This document shows positions 24,022 to 32,354 of a stretch of 43,578 bases of DNA, piece by piece. The DNA lies in assembly GCF_020092905.1 (NCBI RefSeq), contig NZ_JAGSGB010000002.1:1290001-1333578 (forward strand), given 5' to 3'. Position numbers and translations under genes: made by a program. Every line of letters begins with the position of its first letter. Position 1 is the stretch's first letter. Source of the DNA: Pacificimonas aurantium. GTDB taxonomy: Bacteria; Pseudomonadota; Alphaproteobacteria; Sphingomonadales; Sphingomonadaceae. The notes beneath the pieces were generated by a model, which ran no database searches, had not been told where the DNA came from, and saw nothing but the letters and a program-made list of their open reading frames with translations.

Positions 24022-25941
24022 ATGATCCCCGAACTCGGCCACTTCGCGCTTTGGCTCGCCGCTGCCCTCGCGCTCGTTCAGCTTATCGGCGGCGAAGTCG
24101 AGCTGCGGCGCAAAGACGACGATGCCGCGCTTCGCCTTCTGGTCCCTGCCGCCATCGGCCAGGCTCTGCTGTGCACCGGGGCATTCGGCGCGCTGATCTG
24201 GGCCTTCACCGTATCAGACTTCTCCGTGCTGCTCGTGGCCAGTCACAGCCACACGGAAAAGCCGCTTCTTTATAAGCTGACCGGCGCCTGGGCGAACCAT
24301 GAGGGTTCGATGCTCCTGTGGGTCACCGTCCTCGCCCTCTTCGGTCTGGCCGCGGCTGCGCGCGCGACGGGTCCCGGCGGCCGCTTCCGGGTACGTCTGA
24401 TCCAGACCATGGGCGCGATCGCCCTCGGTTTCTACGCGTACCTCCTGGTCAGCTCGAACCCGTTCCTGCGGCTCGACCCGGCCCCCGTCGAGGGGCGAGG
24501 CCTCAACCCGCTGCTGCAGGACCCCGGCCTCGCCTTCCATCCGCCGCTTCTCTATCTCGGCTATGTCGGCATGTCGGCGACCTTCGCCTTTGCGGTGGCA
24601 GCGCTCCTGGAGCGGCAGGTCACGCCCGCCTGGGGCCGCGCGGTGCGGCCGTGGGTCCTTGCCGCCTGGAGCTTCCTGACCGCTGGCATCATGCTCGGTA
24701 GCTTCTGGGCCTATTATGAACTGGGCTGGGGCGGCTGGTGGTTCTGGGACCCGGTCGAAAATGCATCGCTCATGCCGTGGCTCGCCGCCACCGCGCTATT
24801 TCATTCCGTCGGAGTCCTCGCTGCCCGCGGCGCGCTCAAGAACTGGACGATCCTCCTCGCCGTCCTGGCGTTCAGCCTGTCGATGGTCGGCACTTTCATC
24901 GTCCGCTCGGGGCTTTTGACGTCGGTGCATGCCTTCGCCGTCGACCCGGAGCGCGGCCTGTTCCTCCTTATCCTCCTCGGCATCTATGTCGGCGGCGCGC
25001 TCATTCTCTATGCGCTGCGCGCCTCCACCGTGAACGAAGGCGCGCGCTTCCGCTTCGTCAGCCGGGAGGGCGCGCTGGTCGTCAACAACCTGATCCTCAG
25101 CGCGATTCTCGGTGTCGTCTTCATCGGCACGCTTTATCCCGTCGCTTTGGAAGCGATCAGCGGAGAGCGTGTTTCGGTGGGCCCACCCTATTATGAGACT
25201 GCGCTCCTGCCGCTGATCTTCGTTCTGCTGGTGCTGATGGCCGCGGGGCCGTTCCTGAAATGGCGCCTTGCCGACCTGCGAGCGGTCGGCGCCCGCCTGC
25301 TTCCCGCCTTCGTGACAGCCGCTGTGCTGGCACTCGTCGCTGTTCTGTTCGGCCTTCGCGGCGTGCTCGCGGCCCTGGGCGTCGCGGTGGCGGGCTGGCT
25401 GGGCGCCGCCAGCCTCCTCATCGTGCTGGGACCCAGGGCGCGCCGCCTGTCGCTGTCGGCAACCGGCACGGCGCTTGCCCACTTCGGCGTCGCGGTCACT
25501 GCGCTCGGTATCGCCGCCAGCGCGGCGGGCTCGATCGAAAGAACCTATCCTCTTGCACCCGGCGAGACCGCCCGCATTGCGGACTTCGAAATTCGCCTCG
25601 ACGCCGTCGAGCCTTGGGCGGGCCCCAACTATACCAGCGTCCGCGGTCTCGTATCCGCTGCCTATGACGGGAACAGCGAACTGCTCGCGCCGGAGCGCCG
25701 CGCGTTCGTGAACCCGATGCAGGTCACCACGGAAACCGATATTCTGGTGCGGCCGTCCGGCAATCTCTATGCGGTACTTGGCGACGGAGACGGCGAAGGG
25801 CGCTGGCAGGTCAGGCTTCACTGGCAGCCGCTCGTCGCCCTGATCTGGATCGGCGGCCTCATCGCAGCGGGCGGCGGGGTCGTCGCCGCTTTTGCCGGCG
25901 GCAAGCGGCGTGCACGCGAACGAAGGGAAGCAGCGGCATGA
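24022..25941 (+). CDS. ccmF: Cytochrome c haem lyase subunit CcmF
   Basis: Large membrane protein that, with CcmH/CcmI, attaches haem to apocytochrome c. It is 639 residues with many membrane spans and the WWD signature GWGGWWFWDPVENASLMPWL, plus the flanking His-containing loops (SHSHTEKP; HEGSMLLW). Length is normal. It overlaps ccmG by 4 bases. Confidence 0.96.
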   Translation: MIPELGHFALWLAAALALVQLIGGEVELRRKDDDAALRLLVPAAIGQALLCTGAFGALIWAFTVSDFSVLLVASHSHTEKPLLYKLTGAWANHEGSMLLWVTVLALFGLAAAARATGPGGRFRVRLIQTMGAIALGFYAYLLVSSNPFLRLDPAPVEGRGLNPLLQDPGLAFHPPLLYLGYVGMSATFAFAVAALLERQVTPAWGRAVRPWVLAAWSFLTAGIMLGSFWAYYELGWGGWWFWDPVENASLMPWLAATALFHSVGVLAARGALKNWTILLAVLAFSLSMVGTFIVRSGLLTSVHAFAVDPERGLFLLILLGIYVGGALILYALRASTVNEGARFRFVSREGALVVNNLILSAILGVVFIGTLYPVALEAISGERVSVGPPYYETALLPLIFVLLVLMAAGPFLKWRLADLRAVGARLLPAFVTAAVLALVAVLFGLRGVLAALGVAVAGWLGAASLLIVLGPRARRLSLSATGTALAHFGVAVTALGIAASAAGSIERTYPLAPGETARIADFEIRLDAVEPWAGPNYTSVRGLVSAAYDGNSELLAPERRAFVNPMQVTTETDILVRPSGNLYAVLGDGDGEGRWQVRLHWQPLVALIWIGGLIAAGGGVVAAFAGGKRRARERREAAA

Positions 25942-26468
25942 TTCGCAGACTGGCTGTCATCCTGCCGCTTGCGGCATTCCTTCTGTTCGTCGTTATCGCG
26001 ATCCGCGGATTGGACAGCGATCCGTCGCGCCCGATTGAATCGGGCATGGTCGGGCAGCCGGTTCCCGACTTCGAGCTAGAGGGTCTGAATGACGCAAATC
26101 CCGGCCTCGCCGCCAGCGACCTGCGCCAGGGTACCGTTACCCTCGTGAACCTGTTCGGAAGCTGGTGCCTGCCCTGCCGGGTGGAGGCTCCGCAACTCGA
26201 GCGTCTCGCCGCTTCTGGCGCCGTGGTTCATGCCGTCGCTATTCGCGACGAGACGCAGGATGTCGAGGAATTCCTCGCCGAATATGGCGATCCGTTCTCG
26301 CGCATCGGCATGGACCCGCGCGGACGCATGCAGATCGAATTCGGCGCGACGGGCGTTCCGGAGACGTATCTGATCGATGGGGACGGCGTTATCCGCGCAC
26401 AGTGGATCGGGGAAATCCGTCCCGAAAATGTCGAGGAGATTCTGGCCCGTATGGAGGCGCTGCAGTGA
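25938..26468 (+). CDS. ccmG: Thiol:disulfide interchange protein CcmG/DsbE
   Basis: Membrane-tethered thioredoxin-fold protein that keeps the apocytochrome CxxCH cysteines reduced. In its 176 residues: an N-terminal anchor (about 5-22), the redox motif WCLPC within NLFGSWCLPCRVEAP, and the cis-Pro loop GVPETYLID. Overlaps ccmF and ccmH by 4 bases each. Confidence 0.95.
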   Translation: MIRRLAVILPLAAFLLFVVIAIRGLDSDPSRPIESGMVGQPVPDFELEGLNDANPGLAASDLRQGTVTLVNLFGSWCLPCRVEAPQLERLAASGAVVHAVAIRDETQDVEEFLAEYGDPFSRIGMDPRGRMQIEFGATGVPETYLIDGDGVIRAQWIGEIRPENVEEILARMEALQ

Positions 26469-26836
26469 CCCGGATCGCCGCTCTCCTCCTTCTCGGCCTT
26501 GCCGCCTTCGCCGAAGCCCCCCTGCCCGATGCCGCCCAGGAGGCCGAGGCGCAGGACCTCATGCGCGAATTGCGCTGCCTCGTCTGCCAGGGCCAGTCCA
26601 TCGCCGAATCGAACGCGGAGATGGCCGTCGACATGCGCGCCCTCGTGCGCGAGCGGATTGCCGAGGGGCAGGAGCCGCAGGAAATTCGCAACTATCTCAT
26701 CCGCCGCTACGGCGACTGGGTGACCTTCTCGCCGCCCGCTCGGGGCACGCACCTCATCCTATGGGCCGCGCCGCTCGTCTTTCTGCTGGTCGGCGGGGCG
26801 CTTACCTACCGCCTTTTCCGGAAGCGCCGGGTATGA
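26465..26836 (+). CDS. ccmH: Cytochrome c maturation protein CcmH
   Basis: Thiol-oxidoreductase that handles reduced apocytochrome; here the short form without the TPR part, which is the separate ccmI. The GTG at 26465 overlaps the ccmG stop (GTGA) and gives 123 residues with a signal peptide (about 1-17). The family motif LRCLVCQGQSIAESNAEMA (Cys38, Cys41) and the C-terminal membrane span (LILWAAPLVFLLVGGALTY) are clear. Confidence 0.95.
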   Translation: MTRIAALLLLGLAAFAEAPLPDAAQEAEAQDLMRELRCLVCQGQSIAESNAEMAVDMRALVRERIAEGQEPQEIRNYLIRRYGDWVTFSPPARGTHLILWAAPLVFLLVGGALTYRLFRKRRV

Positions 26837-26846
26837 TGGGTGCCTC

Positions 26847-27488
26847 ATGATCTGGGCGGGCTTTGCCATCATCGCGGTTGCCATTGCCGCTCTTCTCCTC
26901 GCGCGGCGATCGGCGTGGCCGTGGACGCTTGTGACCCTTGCCGTCGCCGCCCTCGCCTACGGCTTCAGTGGGAAGCCGCTTCTCGGCAGCGCGCCGGCGG
27001 ACACCGGGCTCGAAGGCCAGGAGCAGACCGGTGCGGAAGTGGTACAGCTTCGGGCACAGCTGCTCGAAGCGCCGACCGACACGCGGTTGTGGGGCGAGTT
27101 TTCCTCCGCACTCGTGCGAGCGGGACGCAGCGAAGAAGCGGTTGAAGGCCTAAACTTCGCCAGCCGCACCTTGGGACCCAACGCCGATCTGCAGGTGCAG
27201 CTCGGCACGACTCTCATCGCGCATGCGGGCGGACTGATCACGCCGGCCGCGCAGTTGGCGCTCGGCCGCGCTTCGGAGATCGATCCGACCCATCCCGCGC
27301 CGCTTTACTTTCTTGGCCTCGCCCATCTGCAATCCGGCGAGCCTGCGAACGCTATCGAGGCCTGGAGCGACCTCGCGGCCCGGACGCCGCCCGGCGCGCC
27401 ATGGGAAGCTGACCTCCAGCGCAAGCTGCGGGCAGCCCGGATCATGCAGGAAGCCGGTGTCGGAAGCGGCTCGGCCCCGCCCGATTAG
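26847..27488 (+). CDS. ccmI: Cytochrome c maturation TPR protein CcmI
   Basis: A 213-residue protein with two N-terminal membrane spans (about 1-19 and 24-40) and a C-terminal TPR region (DTRLWGEFSSALVRAGRSEE; PAPLYFLGLAHLQSGEPANA). CcmI captures the C-terminus of apocytochrome c for the CcmFH ligation complex. It is shorter than many CcmI proteins, with few TPR units, but position and topology support the call. Its stop is interleaved with that of the opposing DUF465 gene. Confidence 0.88.
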   Translation: MIWAGFAIIAVAIAALLLARRSAWPWTLVTLAVAALAYGFSGKPLLGSAPADTGLEGQEQTGAEVVQLRAQLLEAPTDTRLWGEFSSALVRAGRSEEAVEGLNFASRTLGPNADLQVQLGTTLIAHAGGLITPAAQLALGRASEIDPTHPAPLYFLGLAHLQSGEPANAIEAWSDLAARTPPGAPWEADLQRKLRAARIMQEAGVGSGSAPPD

Positions 27489-27640
27489 GCGGCGTTCAGC
27501 GCGTCCTTCAGCTTCAGTTTCTCGCGCTTCAATTTGTGGATCAAGGCGTCATCCGGGTGGGGCCGCAGCTCTTCCGCCGCGATCTCGCTTTCCAGCCGGG
27601 CGTGCTTCTTGTTAAGCGCTTCGGTGTAGGCCTGTCCCAT
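27485..27640 (-). CDS. DUF465 (YdcH family) small coiled-coil protein
   Basis: A 51-residue helical protein with the DUF465 pattern LNKKHARLESEIAAEE, then IHKLKREKLKLKD. Function unknown. A perfect AGGAGG lies about 9 bases before the ATG at 27640, so I prefer it over an upstream in-frame start at 27676. Divergent from a second DUF465 gene, convergent with ccmI. Confidence 0.85.
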   Translation of the reverse strand: MGQAYTEALNKKHARLESEIAAEELRPHPDDALIHKLKREKLKLKDALNAA

Positions 27641-27679
27641 GATGTCGAACCTCCTGATTGGGGCGTTTTGGGGCACCGA

Positions 27680-27694
27680 TCAGAACAAATCTTG
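27680..27694 (-). promoter_or_regulatory. Repeated element before the DUF465 gene
   Basis: Minus-strand CAAGATTTGTTCTGA, 39 bases before the DUF465 start at 27640. A 12/15 match in the same orientation lies 43 bases before clpA (28010-28024). Function unknown; a shared promoter or operator part is possible. Confidence 0.4.
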
Positions 27695-27719
27695 CGAGTC
27701 GTGTCAGCACTCCGACTCG
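27695..27719. repeat. Inverted repeat carrying two GANTC sites
   Basis: CGAGTCG (27695-27701) and CGACTCG (27713-27719) are exact reverse complements around 11 bases. Each contains GANTC, the CcrM methylation site of Alphaproteobacteria. It lies between the two divergent DUF465 genes. Confidence 0.6.
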
Positions 27720-27765
27720 AATTTTTCGTTGAGTAGATTCCGCAGGGTGGGGAGCAGAGGCGACG

Positions 27766-27963
27766 ATGGACGAAGGAGAGGCGCGGATTCGCCTTCAGGG
27801 ACTTCTGATCGAACATGCGGACCTCGATGCCGCTATCGGTGCGCTTTCCGCTCAGTCCGCCGCCGACCAGCTACAGATCGCCCGTCTGAAACGTAAAAAG
27901 CTGCGCATGAAGGACGAGATCGAGCGCCTTCGCGATATAATCAATCCCGACCTTATCGCGTGA
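27766..27963 (+). CDS. DUF465-like small coiled-coil protein
   Basis: A 65-residue protein with the same charged helical pattern as its divergent neighbour (LLIEHADLDAAIGALS, then IARLKRKKLRMKDEIERLRD), so a DUF465/YdcH paralogue. Function unknown. It precedes clpA by 104 bases on the same strand. Confidence 0.8.
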   Translation: MDEGEARIRLQGLLIEHADLDAAIGALSAQSAADQLQIARLKRKKLRMKDEIERLRDIINPDLIA

Positions 27964-28009
27964 ATCGCCGCAGTTCGTCGCTGCGGGCTTGATCTTCCCG
28001 GCCACCATG

Positions 28010-28024
28010 CAAATCTTGTTCTGA
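28010..28024 (+). promoter_or_regulatory. Repeated element before clpA
   Basis: Plus-strand CAAATCTTGTTCTGA, 43 bases before the clpA start; the partner copy is at 27680-27694 on the minus strand. Shared core TTGTTCTGA. Confidence 0.4.
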
Positions 28025-28067
28025 CGCGGGGCCGGTATGCGGCCGGTTCCTGGCCAAGGGAGCCCTA

Positions 28068-30437
28068 ATGCCGGCATTCTCACGAGAACTCGAAAACACC
28101 CTTCACAACGCACTCGCGGAGGCGTCGCGGCGCAGCCACGAATATGCCACGCTCGAGCATCTCTTGTTCGCGCTGCTCGGCGACAGCCATGCCGCGGCGG
28201 TAATCCGCGCCTGTGGCGTCGATTCCGATCAGCTTGGCGGACAGCTTACCGACTATCTCGATACCGAGCTTGAGCCGCTGCGTACGGCGGATGCGGTCGA
28301 TCCGAATCCGACGGCAGGGTTTCAGCGGGTAGTGCAGCGCGCCATCCTTCACGTTCAATCGTCCGGACGAGACGAGGTGACAGGCGCCAATGTCCTCGTT
28401 GCCCTCTTTTCCGAACAGGAAAGCCACGCGGTCTACTTCCTGCAGCAGCAGGACATGACACGTCTCGATGCGGTGTCCTATCTCAGTCACGGGATCGCGA
28501 AGTCCGGTCCCAGCGAAGCGCGTACGGCGCGCGGCGCGGAAAGCGAGGATGATCAGGAAGCGGCTGCGAAGAAGGGGAAGAAGCCAGGCGAATCCCCGCT
28601 CGAGCAGTTCACGGTAGACCTCAACGCAAAGGCCGCCGCCGGGAAGATCGATCCGCTGATCGGTCGGCAGAAGGAAGTCGACCGCACCATTCAGATTCTG
28701 TGCCGCAGGTCGAAGAACAATCCGCTCTACGTGGGCGATCCCGGCGTCGGAAAAACCGCCATCGCCGAGGGGCTTGCCCGCCGGATTACCGAGGAAGATG
28801 TTCCCGATGTCCTGAAAGACGCAGTCATCTATGCGCTCGACATGGGGTCGCTGCTGGCGGGCACCCGCTACCGGGGTGACTTTGAGGAGCGGCTGAAGGG
28901 CGTGGTTTCCGAGCTTGAGAAGCTTCCCGATGCGATCCTGTTCATCGACGAGATCCATACGGTGATCGGTGCCGGCGCGACCTCCGGCGGGGCCATGGAC
29001 GCCTCCAACCTCCTGAAACCGGCGCTGTCCTCGGGCGCGATCCGCTGCATCGGGTCGACGACCTACAAGGAATTCCGCAACCATTTCGAAAAGGACCGCG
29101 CGCTTTTGCGCCGGTTCCAGAAGATCGATGTGGCCGAGCCGACGCTCGAGGACGCCATCAAGATCATGCAGGGCCTGAAGCCCTATTTCGAAAAGCACCA
29201 CGACGTTCGCTACACCAACGACGCAGTGAAGGCAGCCGTGGAACTGTCCGCACGGTACATCAACGACCGGAAGCTGCCGGACAAGGCGATCGACGTAATG
29301 GACGAGGTGGGCGCAAGCCAGAACCTCCTTGCGAAGTCGAAGCGCAAGAAGACGATGGGCGTGAAGGAGGTGGAATCGGTCATTTCGACGATGGCCCGCA
29401 TTCCGCCGAAGTCGGTGTCCTCCGACGACAAGATGGCGCTTGCCACGCTAGAGCAGGATCTGAAGCGCGTCGTGTTCGGCCAGGACCCGGCGATCGAAAC
29501 GCTGTCTTCGGCGATCAAACTGTCGCGTGCAGGCCTTCGGGAGCCGAACAAGCCGATCGGCAATTATCTGTTCTCCGGCCCGACGGGCGTCGGCAAGACG
29601 GAGGTGGCGCGGCAGCTCGCCTCTGTTCTCGGCATCCCGCTCCACCGGTTCGACATGTCCGAATATATGGAGCGCCATTCCGTCAGCCGTCTGATCGGCG
29701 CGCCTCCGGGCTATGTCGGCTATGATCAGGGCGGACAGCTGACCGATGCTGTCGACCAGAGCCCGCATTGCGTCCTTCTGCTCGACGAGATCGAAAAGGC
29801 GCATCCGGACCTGTTCAACATCCTTCTGCAGGTCATGGATGCCGGCAAGCTGACCGACCATCACGGAAAGACGGTCGACTTCCGTAATGTCATCCTCATC
29901 ATGACCACCAATGCGGGCGCCGCCGAAATGGCGAAGGAGGCAATCGGATTCGGTGCCGTGTCGAAGGCAGGCGAGGATGAAGAGGCCATCAAGCGGATGT
30001 TCTCACCCGAATTCCGCAACCGCCTCGATGCCGTGGTGCCGTTCGGTTACCTCCCCCCCGAGGTTGTCGCCATGGTTGCGGAGAAGTTCGTTCTCGAGCT
30101 CGAACTGCAGCTCGCCGACCGCAATGTTCACATCAGCCTGGACGAAGACGCGAAAGCCTGGCTTGCCGAACGCGGCTATGACCGGCTCTACGGAGCGCGG
30201 CCGATGGCGCGGCTCATTCAGGGTCAGATCAAGCAGCCGCTGGCAGAAGAGCTTCTCTTCGGCCGCCTGATGCATGGCGGCGAGGTAGTCGTGAGAATGA
30301 AGGACGGGAAGCCATCCTTCGAGATCACAGCCGCGCCTCCCAAGGGCAAGCCCGCCAAGAAGCCGAAGAAGCCCGCGAAGAGCGCCGAGCCGGTGTCGAA
30401 CGACCGCGACGAGGGCGGAGACAAGGTCGATGCGTGA
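28068..30437 (+). CDS. clpA: ClpA, unfoldase of the ClpAP protease
   Basis: AAA+ ring that unfolds substrates and feeds them to ClpP. The 789-residue protein begins with a Clp N-domain (FSRELENTLHNALAEASRRS; the surface that docks ClpS), then AAA-1 with Walker A GDPGVGKT (about 225) and LFIDEIHTVIGAG, and AAA-2 with Walker A GPTGVGKT (about 504) and LLLDEIEKAHPD. There is no long coiled-coil middle domain, which separates it from ClpB. The C-terminus is a Lys/Pro-rich tail (KGKPAKKPKKPAKSAE). AAGGGAG lies before the ATG. It overlaps the next gene by 8 bases. Confidence 0.96.
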   Translation: MPAFSRELENTLHNALAEASRRSHEYATLEHLLFALLGDSHAAAVIRACGVDSDQLGGQLTDYLDTELEPLRTADAVDPNPTAGFQRVVQRAILHVQSSGRDEVTGANVLVALFSEQESHAVYFLQQQDMTRLDAVSYLSHGIAKSGPSEARTARGAESEDDQEAAAKKGKKPGESPLEQFTVDLNAKAAAGKIDPLIGRQKEVDRTIQILCRRSKNNPLYVGDPGVGKTAIAEGLARRITEEDVPDVLKDAVIYALDMGSLLAGTRYRGDFEERLKGVVSELEKLPDAILFIDEIHTVIGAGATSGGAMDASNLLKPALSSGAIRCIGSTTYKEFRNHFEKDRALLRRFQKIDVAEPTLEDAIKIMQGLKPYFEKHHDVRYTNDAVKAAVELSARYINDRKLPDKAIDVMDEVGASQNLLAKSKRKKTMGVKEVESVISTMARIPPKSVSSDDKMALATLEQDLKRVVFGQDPAIETLSSAIKLSRAGLREPNKPIGNYLFSGPTGVGKTEVARQLASVLGIPLHRFDMSEYMERHSVSRLIGAPPGYVGYDQGGQLTDAVDQSPHCVLLLDEIEKAHPDLFNILLQVMDAGKLTDHHGKTVDFRNVILIMTTNAGAAEMAKEAIGFGAVSKAGEDEEAIKRMFSPEFRNRLDAVVPFGYLPPEVVAMVAEKFVLELELQLADRNVHISLDEDAKAWLAERGYDRLYGARPMARLIQGQIKQPLAEELLFGRLMHGGEVVVRMKDGKPSFEITAAPPKGKPAKKPKKPAKSAEPVSNDRDEGGDKVDA

Positions 30438-30891
30438 CGACGGGTCCCGCGCCCGCCCTTTGCGTTCGCCACGCGACGGTAGGGTCAGATGGGACCGGAC
30501 GGCTGCCATCCTTGGCGCTTTTGCGCTGCTCGCCTGGACGCAGACCGGTCTGACCGGGCACGCCCCGGAGCCCGCCCTCACTGCTGACGATCTCGACGGC
30601 CTTCACCTCCACGCGGGGCGGGACGGCTTTTACGTCCATTCGGGCGAGGACGGGGAGGCTGTGCCGGTCGGCGGTGCGAAGGCCCAAAGTCCGCATCAGT
30701 CTCTGTCTCCCCAAGAATTCGCCTCGATCGACGAGATCGCCGAGGAGATGCGGGAGATTTCCGATATCCAGGAGAGCGGCTTCGGCGATAGCGAGGCGCT
30801 TGAGGCGCGCATGGAAGCCCTCGGCGTCGAAATTGCGAAACGTGCTGTTCGTTCGGTCGGCGAAAGCTTAAGAGCCGCTCTCGAGGACTAG
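30430..30891 (+). CDS. Unrecognised single-span membrane protein
   Basis: I do not recognise this 153-residue protein. It has a basic head (1-24), one hydrophobic span (about 25-41, AAILGAFALLAWTQTGL), a short beta-like segment rich in His/Gly/Asp (LHLHAGRDGFYVHSGEDGEA, about 58-77), and a charged helical tail (IDEIAEEMREI; MEALGVEIAKRAVRSVGESL). By the positive-inside rule the tail would face the periplasm. The ATG lies inside the end of clpA, so it is co-transcribed. Its architecture resembles that of the next gene, possibly as a distant paralogue (inference). Confidence 0.75.
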   Translation: MRDDGSRARPLRSPRDGRVRWDRTAAILGAFALLAWTQTGLTGHAPEPALTADDLDGLHLHAGRDGFYVHSGEDGEAVPVGGAKAQSPHQSLSPQEFASIDEIAEEMREISDIQESGFGDSEALEARMEALGVEIAKRAVRSVGESLRAALED

Positions 30892-30940
30892 GGGATCCGC
30901 CGTCCGTGCGGGCCGAGACTGAGAGAGGATACGGATCGCT

Positions 30941-31384
30941 GTGCCGGAGCCAGCCAGGAACGGAAATGTAAAATGGGGCCGCGTCGGCGCGGTCGTTGGC
31001 GGCGTCCTGATCGCCAGCCTCGCCTGGAACGCCTTCGACGACGACGAAGGGTTCAATATCAGCATCGGCGATGACGATGAGGTGGTCGCCCGCGAAATCA
31101 CCGATTCCGATATCGAAGAGGTCGAGCAGATCGTTGAGCGCATCGTGGGCAGCGATCGGGCCGAGGCGGTGGCCGACCGCATGCGAGAAGAACGCTCGGT
31201 TCAGACCAGGCTCGAAGCCGACGGTCTCACCGATGCAGAACGAGAAGAGTTCGACGAAGCCTTTGAGGAGGCCATGGAGGCCCTTGAGGAAGCGCGTGAG
31301 GAAATCCGCAGCGAACTCGAAAGCGATGGCAGCCAGCTGAGCGAGGAAGACCGCGAACGCCTGCTGCAGCAACTGGAGCTTTAG
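30941..31384 (+). CDS. Unrecognised acidic membrane-anchored coiled-coil protein
   Basis: A 147-residue protein I do not recognise. It starts with GTG at 30941 (GAGAGGA 12 bases upstream). After a short basic head comes one hydrophobic span (about 13-29), an acidic beta-like stretch (DDDEGFNISIGDDDEVVA), and a strongly acidic helix-forming C-terminal two thirds (IEEVEQIVERIVGSDRAEAV; EFDEAFEEAMEALEEAREEI), likely a coiled coil. It follows the previous gene by 49 bases and ends at a strong terminator, so it closes the clpA transcript. Confidence 0.75.
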   Translation: MPEPARNGNVKWGRVGAVVGGVLIASLAWNAFDDDEGFNISIGDDDEVVAREITDSDIEEVEQIVERIVGSDRAEAVADRMREERSVQTRLEADGLTDAEREEFDEAFEEAMEALEEAREEIRSELESDGSQLSEEDRERLLQQLEL

Positions 31385-31435
31385 CCCGCCGCGCCGCCCT
31401 TCGCCCGCTTACGGGGCCTAAGTCGACTGGACATC

Positions 31436-31473
31436 AAAAAAGGCCCGGCGGGACATTCCCGCCGGGCCTTTCG
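31436..31473. terminator. Bidirectional terminator after the clpA operon
   Basis: A perfect 15-pair stem (31439-31453 with 31457-31471) with a CAT loop, preceded by AAAAAA and followed by further pyrimidines, between convergent genes. Confidence 0.92.
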
Positions 31474-31495
31474 CATTTTCAACCTGACGCGCAGC

Positions 31496-32242
31496 CTATT
31501 CGCGATTGCCGAACAGCTGCAGCAGGAACATGAACATGTTGATGAAGTCGAGGTAGAGCGACAGGGCGCCCATCACGACCGCCTTGCCGGCAAAGTCCGT
31601 TCCGGCCACCTGGAAGTACATGTTCTTGATCTTCTGCGTGTCATAGGCGGTCAGGCCGGCGAAGATCAGCACGCCCACGATCGAAATGACGAACTGCATC
31701 GCGCCCGACTGCAGGAAGATGTTGATCACGCTGGCGACGATCAGGCCGATCAGGCCCATGATCAGGAACGTGCCCATGCCGGACAGATCCTTCTTCGTCG
31801 TGTACCCCCACAGGCTGAGGCCGGCAAAGGCCGCGGCGGTGGCGAAGAAGACCTGTGCGATCGACGCGCCCGTAAAGCCGATGAAGATCGTCGACATGCT
31901 GAGGCCCATGATGGTCGCAAAGCCCCAGAAAGTGGCCTGCACCGCGCCGGTCGACATGCGGTTGATGCCGAAGCTCAGCGCCAGCACGAAGGCCAGCGGC
32001 GAGAACATGACGATCCAGCCGAGAAGCGACGGACCGGTCGGCGTAAAGAAGCTGTACACCAGGCCGGACGAATAGGTCAGGAGGGCAACGACGCCCGTCA
32101 GAAGCACGCCAGACGCCATGTAGTTATAGACGCTGAGCATATATTTGCGCAGGCCCGCATCGAAGCGCGTACCCGCCTTCGGCACGGCCCCCGCCCGCGT
32201 CTGAGCGCGCGGCGCGAAGCGCGGATCGGTGCGATTATCCAT
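31496..32242 (-). CDS. Bax inhibitor-1 / YccA family membrane protein
   Basis: A seven-span integral membrane protein of about 248 residues in the BI-1 family (TMBIM; E. coli YbhL/YccA). YccA modulates the FtsH protease; others leak calcium. Family marks are the GVVALLTYSSG first span, the GLSMSTIFIGFTG centre, and the C-terminal TAYDTQKIKNMYF followed by ALSLYLDFINMFMFLLQLFG. I choose the ATG at 32242, with GGGAGAGAG before it; a TTG six codons upstream is in frame. A sigma32-like promoter lies about 60 bases upstream. Confidence 0.93.
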   Translation of the reverse strand: MDNRTDPRFAPRAQTRAGAVPKAGTRFDAGLRKYMLSVYNYMASGVLLTGVVALLTYSSGLVYSFFTPTGPSLLGWIVMFSPLAFVLALSFGINRMSTGAVQATFWGFATIMGLSMSTIFIGFTGASIAQVFFATAAAFAGLSLWGYTTKKDLSGMGTFLIMGLIGLIVASVINIFLQSGAMQFVISIVGVLIFAGLTAYDTQKIKNMYFQVAGTDFAGKAVVMGALSLYLDFINMFMFLLQLFGNRE

Positions 32243-32299
32243 GTTCAATCTCTCTCCCAATCTGGCCGGGAAAATCTTGGCCGGCCGATAACTTCCGTA

Positions 32300-32328
32300 A
32301 TTTGGGTGCAGAGCCCTCGGAATTCAAG
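32300..32328 (-). promoter_or_regulatory. Candidate heat-shock (sigma32) promoter
   Basis: Minus-strand CTTGAAT followed by CCCAAAT, with 18 bases between CTTG and CCC. Close to the alphaproteobacterial RpoH pattern (CTTG-N17/18-CYTATNT), but the -10 matches only in part. Confidence 0.3.
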
Positions 32329-32354
32329 CGAAACCGGACGCCAGGCAGGCGCGG

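Noticed and set aside
24796-25821. 341-codon open frame antisense to ccmF
   Set aside because: Its composition is the mirror of a GC-rich gene and no domain is visible; ccmF is certain on the plus strand.
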